In this document: one piece after another, positions 44,690-64,000 of the stretch
How the letters are laid out: each line of letters starts with the position of its first letter
Position numbering within the stretch: position 1 is the stretch's first letter
Assembly (NCBI GenBank): GCA_965153355.1
Contig: OZ231127.1
Coordinates: forward strand, 9,734,001-9,798,000
DNA from: Flaccisagitta enflata
Taxonomy: Eukaryota > Chaetognatha > Sagittoidea > Aphragmophora
Length of the DNA stretch: 64,000 bases
Direction: 5' to 3'
Made by a program: the position numbers and the translations under genes
Notes under the pieces: generated by a model
Database searches by the model: none
The model's input: the letters and a program-made list of their open reading frames with translations, nothing else
What the model was told of the DNA's origin: nothing

Positions 44690-45720
44690 ATGTAAAAAGA
44701 GGAACATCAAAGTTGAAGCAGAGCGTTGACTTGAACTGACAACTGTGTATGTCTAAGATCTTCTCCCATGCACGCAACTCCTTAAGTTGTCTTTTTTGTC
44801 TGTCCGTCAATGTTAAAGCATTTCTAAGATCTTCTCCCATGCACGCAACTCCTTAGGTTGTCTCGTTTGTCCATCCGTCAATGTTGAAGCAGAGCGTTGA
44901 CTTGAACTGCATACGTCCAAGACCTTCCCCCATGCATGTGACTCCCTAGGTTGTCTTATTTGTCTATCCGTCAATGTTGAAGCTGAGCATCGACTTGAAC
45001 TGCTTACATCTAAGATCTTCTCCCATGCACTCGACTCCCTAGGTTGTCTTGTTTATGCATCCGTCGATATTAAAGCACAGCGTTGACATGAACTGCATAC
45101 ATCTAAGATCTTCTCCCATGCACGCGACTCCTTAAGTCGTCTTGTTTGTCCATCCGTCAATGTTGAAGCAGAGCATTGACTTGAACTGCATACGTCCAAG
45201 ATCTTCCCCCATGCATGTGACTCCCTAGGTTGTCTTATTTGTCTATCTGTCAATGTTGAAGCTGAGCATCGACTTGAACTGCTTACATCTAAGATCTTCT
45301 CCCATGCACTCGACTCCCTAGGTTGTCTTATTTGTCCATCCGTCAATGTTGAAGCTGAGCATCGACCTGAACTGCGTACATCTAAGATCTTCTCCCATGC
45401 ACGCGACTCCTTAGGTTGTCTTGTTTGTTCGTCCGTCAATGTTGTAGTAAAGCGGTGACTTGAACTGCATATGTCTAAGATCTTCTCCCATGCACAGGAT
45501 TCCTTAGGTTGTATTGTTTGTCCGTCCATCAATGTCAAAGCAAAGCGTTGACTTGAACTGCATACATTTAAGATCCTCTCCCATGCACGCGACTCCTTAG
45601 GTTGTATTGTTTATCTGTCCGTCAAAGTTGAAGCAGAGCGTTGACTTGAACTGCGTACGTCTCAGATCTTCTCCCATGCACGCGACTCCTTAGGTTGCCT
45701 TGTTTGTTGGTCCGTCCGCT
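44690..45720. repeat. 93-bp satellite, about 11 units
   Basis: Each unit has GTCAATGTTGAAGCAGAGCG, GACTTGAACTGCATACAT, AGATCTTCTCCCATGCACGC and GACTCCTTAGGTTGTCTTGT then TTGTCCGTCCGTC. Period 93 keeps a minus-strand frame open (45053-45538), not called as a gene. The GCACGCGACTC...TTTGTCCGTCCGTC part resembles the left end of family A elements. Confidence 0.9.
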
Positions 45721-47106
45721 AGTCATTGATGTAGGGATTAGAAATGTACAGGGCCTTCAGCCTAATATCAAGTTCGACAGCAGTGATAACAATTTCATTG
45801 ACTAACCATTTTACCACCTTGGAAATAAGTATAACGACACCTTCATTAAAGATATCTCCGCTTCTAAAATAGCTAGAAACTTTAAAAAAATGATAATAAT
45901 CTTTATCAAATTATCTCCAAAATGAATGCAATCTGGTATTCATAGCTTTAGTCATTTAGAAATGGCAAGCAAAAGAATGAAAACATTCATTTTCAAAAAT
46001 GCGGAAAAAATTAAGCATGAAGAAATCAATTTTTCAGTGACAGTTTCAACTAAGGATATCTTGGCTTCTAGAAAAGCTAGAAACTTAAAAAAAAAATTCA
46101 TCTTCATCAAAAAATCTTTAAGATAAGCGTAATCTGGTATCTGTAGCTTTAATCGTTTAGAAGTTACAAGCAAAACAGTAAAGCTATATCAGGAATGATT
46201 AGTTCAGCAAAGTTTGTTTAGGAAATGTGAAACCAAATCATCCTTTACAAAATAAATAACTGTAAAGAGTGCTTGAAATATGGAAAACTTGAATCAACTG
46301 TAAGGTAAAAACATCATATTACCCTCTAGCAATTTCAATATGATGTTTTGGTCAATATTTGGTAAATTAATCAATGAACTGCCTAGGTGTCGGTATGCTT
46401 ATTTCCAAGATTGTAACTATGAGCTCGAATGTCTCTATTAAAGGAGTTACCTGGAGAATAATGAAGAATAATGGACAAAATATATTATATCAATCAATCT
46501 TTGTCCGCCCCTCTGTTTTTAAGTGCGACAAAGCCATTTTCCAATCTACGCCCAAAATTCCTTTGCATCTAACATCGTCAGACAGTCAGAGATTTCTACA
46601 GACAAAGCTATCCCAGAGTCGAAACTAACGTTTACGTGGGCTAAACATAGGACGCATCGTCGGCCTACCTGGCCTTGTTTCCATGACAAGTGAGTCCAAC
46701 GTCTCAATCCAACATAAGGGGCTTCTGGTGACCTTTTTCTGTCGGCTTGTCCTACATCCCTACGACCATACCGCTAGTCTGTCCGTTGTTTCGAATTTGC
46801 TTCTTGGAATTCAGCTTTTACATTGGCCAAGTTATTTTTGCCACAATGCTGCCGCCAAATAACTGAAATGGCTTAAATACCTAAAACGGCTTTTGCGTCA
46901 ATGCCTATGGACTTGCAGGCCATCCCACCCTCATGCGTACGTAGGCCTTGACTAGATAAATAAGGTTTGGAATCTCTGCTATGAAAAGAACAATCGTCGT
47001 CAGGGAATGAAACTCAATGACAACGCGTATAAGCAGGCCCTGTTTATGGTCCGGGTGTATTTCAGTCCATACCACAAGTCACTTAAATTTTACCCTGCTT
47101 GCTCAT

Positions 47107-47107
<1 letters not shown>
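45721..47107. other. intergenic DNA with one family B copy
   Basis: No gene supported. Two diverged copies of an AATCTGGTAT...TAGCTTTAGTC-type segment lie near 45930 and 46130. Confidence 0.4.
46515..46680 (+). mobile_element. family B hairpin-ended element, diverged
   Basis: TTTTTAAGTGCGACAAAGCC left end and GACGCATCGTCGGCCTACCT then GGCCTTGTTT right end. Confidence 0.6.

Positions 47108-47108
<1 letters not shown>

Positions 47109-47171
<63 letters not shown>
47109..47171. repeat. (CT)n microsatellite
   Basis: Pure run. Confidence 0.97.
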
Positions 47172-47174
<3 letters not shown>

Positions 47175-47687
47175 CATTTACAACTTTTCTCCTACGGCCT
47201 CTCCATATTTCGAAAAAAAACAATGATTCAGGCTATTAAAGGTTCTATTACCTGAAAACATATGAATGTTGGAACGGCGGCTAGTTCGCGACTAAAACTA
47301 TCAGTTTTCGGGGTACTGATTCAGCTGATTCAGCTAACCGTTAGCATTAGGCTAATCCCAGATGGATAAACCAAAAAAGAACCAAGTTTTGAAGCGAAGT
47401 TGAATTTATATTTCATGACTATCTCATGTACATTTTGGCATATTTTTTTACACGGGGATAGTTATCAAGGCTTAACTCTAGCTTTTTTTTTACGTTCAAG
47501 GTTTTTAAAAGATTGTTCATCAGACACTAAATATACAATTCTAATTCTAAATTGATTGAAGAAATCATAAGGACGCATTGAAGATATAACAATGAATACT
47601 AAACAGCACAGAATGGAAAAAGAAAATGCGCATTCGCTAAATTGAAAAGAAAATAACGTTAAAGAGACACTGAATCTCGAACCAACT

Positions 47688-48032
47688 TTGGAGTGGCTCA
47701 CACCCACTGTGGAATGACTCACACCCACATTGGAGTGACTCAAACCCTTTGTGGAGTGACTCACACCCACTATGGAGTGACACCCACCGTGGATCGACTT
47801 ACACCCACTGTGGAATGACTGACACCCACTATGGAGTGACACCCACTGTGGAGTGACTCACACCCACTATGGAGTGACACCCACCGTGGATTGACTCACA
47901 CCCACTGTGGAATGACTGACACCCACTATGGAGTGACACCCACTGTGGAGTGACTCACACCCACTGTGGAGTGACTCGAACCCACTGTGGAGTGACTCGA
48001 ACCCACTGTGGAGTGACTTACACCCACTGTGA
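47688..48032. repeat. about 21-bp minisatellite (GAGTGACTCACACCCACTGTG)
   Basis: About 17 units; some lack the central GACTCAC, giving short-unit variants (GGAGTGACACCCAC). Confidence 0.9.
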
Positions 48033-49230
48033 GTTTTAATGTGTCATTTCAAGATGAAAGTGACCCATGTCATATTTAAGTGACTCATATTCCCATAACA
48101 GTTATCCACAGTGATATTGAAAAGATCCACACTTAAATACTTGGAATGACCCACACTAGTATTAAATGACCCAAATCAACATTCGGGTGATTCAAGCCCT
48201 TGTAGAAGTTTGAAGGGTAGCATATCTGAAATTAATCCGGCGGCTCTATCTTATAACCAGAGTACAATAATTATCCCATTTCAATTTCCTTAGGGACAAC
48301 CTCCTTAATTTCTTCATTCATTCAAAACATTACCTGAAAAAAAGAGGACAACCCTATTGTGCAGTATAATTGTCGAATATTGAATAAAATAAACTCTAGC
48401 AAAAAGAAAGGAAATGGCACAAGTACGTTTGTTAAGATTTTTTTTCAATAAAGGGGGCATTTCTGAAGGTGTTAGTATTCATTTTTTTTATTTATATTTT
48501 ACTTTATTATTGCCTAACATTCCAGATTCCATTCAATCATTGTAATGATAACACAGAATTTTTTTCAATAATTCCAAAAAGATCTTCTTTAAAATCGCTC
48601 ATTGATGTTTTTTTTCAACCATTTTAAAAATATGCATTACAGAAAAACAGAATATGTGTTGAGGCCTAAAAGTATGACTGCGTTTAAGTTTTTTTTCAAG
48701 AGTCAGGAACATGAAATGTAAAGAAAAAACATTTTCTTTCACGATCGATGAAATGTACTAATGTAGTAACGATGGATCAACTTAAGCGAGATTTTTAAAC
48801 AAAAAAAAAAATTGAGAGAAAAAGGAACGAGAGAACATGTTTAATAATAAAAGGAATATTCATAATATTCATAATATAAATGGACAGACCACAGAAAAAA
48901 GAATGGGCAACACTGTAGGGAGGCGGGAATGGAAGAGAACGACAGAGAGAGAGAGACAGAGTCAAGTTTTTTTTTTATTTGGCTGCTAATCGATGATGCA
49001 AAGGAAGGGTTTTTTTTTCTTTCTTGTAACTGGAGAAAGAGAGAAAAAGTGTTGATCTTTTTATTTTTAACGTTGAATGGAATAACATGACAAGATTTTT
49101 TGTTGTTGTAATGAGAGATAATTTCTGTTTCTCCTTTTTTTTCTCAGAAAAAGAAATAAATCAATTAGTTAATAAATTTTTGTCATCCTAAAAGAAAGAG
49201 AGAGAGACACACATAGACACAAAATAATCG
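48033..49230 (-). other. region downstream of CtBP stop codon, probable 3' UTR in part
   Basis: AT-rich, no ORF. Several minus-strand AATAAA-type hexamers occur (for example near 48480-48495), so the 3' end cannot be placed. Confidence 0.4.
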
Positions 49231-61704
<12,474 letters not shown>

Positions 61705-63545
61705 CTGTTTTTTGCATCGTGGGAGGAGGGGGGGGAGGGGGGGGGGCGGGAGGGTTGTGGAGGTGGATGTGGTTGTGGTTGATGGGGGAAGATTGTGATG
61801 GCGCAGTTGTGATGAAGGTCATGGTGGAGATGGTGGTGGTGGTGGTGGTGGTGGTGGTGGTGGTGCATAACGGAGAAGATAAAGATTAAAGATGTTCTTG
61901 CTGTTATTATTCGGACTGTAAGCCTTTTTATTGTTTCTTTGCCCTTTCTTTTTTTTCTTTTTCTGATTCTTTTCTTCTTCTTTTCTTCTTTTTGTCTTTC
62001 TTTCTCATCTCCTTTCCTTCTTTTCTTCTTTTTTTTCTTCTTTTTCATGTTTTTCTTTTTCATCATCACGATTTCAAGCAATCAGACCACCCAATCAGAC
62101 TAATCCAGTCAAAAAGACAAACTAGATCTGTCAAACATTCAAATGCAAAAAGATGATACTAATGGACATCTTATTTCTTTGGGGTGTATAACACAATTGA
62201 CACGGAGTTTTCATTCCACTAAGAGGGAGGGGAATTGTGCGAATATGAGAACCAGAGAGAACGTTTGTTTTTTTTTTCTTATTTTCAAACAGTTTCTCTC
62301 TATCTCTACTTATTTCTCTTTTCTATTTTTATGAGGGAGACGACAAAAATTTAAACTTGGTGCGAAACGGCAAAGGAGAGAGCAGGATGACATCTACAAT
62401 CTGTTTTCCAAAAAAGAATTGGAGATCTAATAATAGAAATAATAAGAGAAATAATAACGTTGAACGAGGTTTGTGTGTGTGTAGGGGAACATCGACAAAG
62501 AGTGCGATAAAAAAAAGAATCATAAGTCTATGACACATACATACAAGGAGGCAAATTTGATTGGGGGCTCAACAACGAACATGAGGTTGGGGCATGACAA
62601 GGGGGTTTTGTGCAAACTGGGCATCCTACAAAATTGGGGGTTCCCTTATTTTTGTTTCCCCCCTTTTTTTTTCGTTTTGTTTACGTAAACACCTCTCTTA
62701 AACCATTTTTGTCTCACTTTTAGTTTTCCTCTTCCTCATGTAAAACTGTAATTTTACAAAAAGCGAGAGGAACAGAGAGAAAAAAAAAGTGTGACACGAT
62801 AAAGTGAGAGATAGGAAAATGGAGATGGAATTTTTTTTGAAAATTAAAGAAAAAAAAACATCCAGTTTCCGCAGTAAAAAAAATTCTATGTCTCTTTAAT
62901 GGCAATTAGAAGAAAAAAAAAAAGTTGTCAAAGAGAAGAGAAGAGAAAGAATTAAACGGGACCATAATCTCATTAGTCATTCACGTACCTGTCTAGGTAA
63001 AGCGCAGCTCCGTTAGACAACGCCTCTTCCACACAGAGAGAGAGACAGAGAGACACTCTTAAAATAGAGTGAGAGGGAGGCTACAGAGGAGGAGGAGGAC
63101 CAGGAGGGATAGCCTCTTCTACCAGCGATTTTTTTTTATGTCGGGCGGTTCATATGAAGATGAATATGGTAAGCGTATAGTGCGTGTACAGTACGTGTAC
63201 AGTACGTGTACAGTGCGTGTACTGCTGATGGTGAGGCCGCGATTGAACTACAACTACAATTGCAATTCTATATCGCGGGTAGTTTTGTAGTTTTTTTTTT
63301 GTACCCTTTTTGTTTGTGTTTGTTCAGTTTTGTTTTCGTGTTTCGAATTTTGACCGCGTATTTGCGCTTGACTAATTTTCTCAAACAATGATGTGACAAT
63401 GAAGTGTCGTAAGAGAGTTGTTGAAACTTGATTGATACTAACTATGAAAACGAAATGAAATCCTAGAGTGTTTAAAACTACTTTCTCGAGATTTTTGTTT
63501 TGAATTTATCTCTGTTTCTCTTTCTTATTTCCAATTGCGAAATGT
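61705..63545 (-). other. region upstream of the first CtBP exon found
   Basis: Should hold, or lead to, the exon with the missing THAP Cys pair; none was found. A possible minus-strand donor ACCTAGACAG|GTACGT sits at 62987-62992 after a pyrimidine-rich acceptor-like tract, but its frame does not join 61704 without a stop. Contains a (GGT)n run (61833-61865). Confidence 0.35.
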
Positions 63546-63561
63546 TGTAGATATGGTAACG

Positions 63562-63562
<1 letters not shown>

Positions 63563-63595
<33 letters not shown>

Positions 63596-63615
63596 AGTTG
63601 TTGTAGTTGTTGTAG

Positions 63616-63680
<65 letters not shown>
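63563..63680. repeat. (TTG)n microsatellite
   Basis: TTG with a few TAG interruptions. Confidence 0.97.
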
Positions 63681-63681
<1 letters not shown>

Positions 63682-63785
63682 CAGAGACGCTTAGCGGACG
63701 AATGCTGATGAAAGATGAGATGCGTCGCCGTGCGTAGGAATAAGAATGATGGATGTAATTTCAGTTGAACGTCAAAGTAAGCGAG

Positions 63786-63890
63786 ATGAGGAGGAAATTG
63801 AGGAACTACATGAGGAGGATGAGGAGGAAATTGAGGAACTACATGAGGAGGATGAGGAGGAAATTGAGGAACTACATGAGGAGGATGAGG
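63786..63890. repeat. 33-bp tandem repeat, three units
   Basis: Unit starts GATGAGGAGGAAATTGAGGA and ends CTACATGAGGAG; on the + strand it codes an 11-residue acidic repeat (EEEIEELHEED) in a 64-codon frame (63746-63940). Could be a small exon but no domain or firm splice sites are seen. Confidence 0.7.
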
Positions 63891-64000
63891 AGAATGTAGA
63901 TGAGATAAGACTACGTAACTCCACAAGACGTAGTTCCTAATAACGTTGATGATGAAGATGATTCATTCGTGACAAAGTTGATTTTTGTCATAAGTCCGCG

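Noticed and set aside
45053-45538. 161-codon minus-strand repeat ORF (31-residue period)
   Set aside because: 93-bp satellite artefact; units vary and similarity is to transposon ends, not proteins.
62981-63035. Upstream CtBP exon carrying the missing THAP residues
   Set aside because: A good GTACGT donor is present, but the frame needed to join 61704 contains TAA and no Cys pair or Trp of a THAP domain is coded.

Overview
This window is animal nuclear DNA. It has spliceosomal introns with GT-AG borders, a C2H2 zinc-finger gene, a CtBP corepressor gene, a tyrosine-recombinase retrotransposon, many foldback elements and MITEs, several satellites and a very high load of microsatellites. I cannot name the species. 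The CtBP gene carries the end of a THAP domain upstream of the canonical CtBP start, an architecture known from nematode CtBP. A degenerate CCCTAA array at about 51.8-52.1 kb fits a lineage with TTAGGG-type telomeres, but it is only weak evidence.

Left end (1-5.0 kb, + strand): the 3' part of a large zinc-finger gene, with two exons in the window. The coding sequence has an Asn run, about twenty C2H2-like fingers built partly from a three-fold repeated composite module, an acidic run and a 24-bp coding minisatellite. 5.0-8.4 kb is repeats. 8390-13406 is a nearly complete PAT/DIRS-type retrotransposon with split direct repeats A1, B1A2 and B2, a gag gene, a polymerase with RT, RNase H and a methyltransferase-like tail, and a tyrosine recombinase broken by one in-frame stop. 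The internal B1A2 repeat seems to lie inside a spliced gag intron.

13.4-33.2 kb holds no convincing host gene. It is a mosaic of foldback elements, 20-22 bp minisatellites, CT/GT/GAA microsatellites and short hairpin-ended elements (called families A, B and C here). 33.28-34.29 kb (+) holds an uncharacterised multi-pass membrane protein, apparently interrupted by a possible 40-nt intron. 34.3-48.1 kb is again repetitive: a 375-bp satellite (five units), an 81-bp satellite (about 27 units), a 93-bp satellite, and more foldback and hairpin-ended elements.

49.2-61.7 kb (- strand) is a CtBP gene that I could assemble as 13 coding exons with consistent splice phases (in-window coding length 2175 nt, 724 aa, 5' end missing). 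It has an alternative long last exon (971 aa in window) rich in Ala, Gln, Ser and Pro. In two places, coding sequence ending at a 5' splice site has been tandemly copied into the following intron: the THAP/start exon (five copies between AAC microsatellites) and the exon encoding the NAD-binding glycine motif (a 55-bp unit). These duplications, the THAP-CtBP structure, the covarying ends of the hairpin elements and the intron-borne retrotransposon repeat are the most interesting signals.

Exon borders come from reading frames, family similarity recalled from general knowledge and splice consensus; no alignment or transcript data were available.
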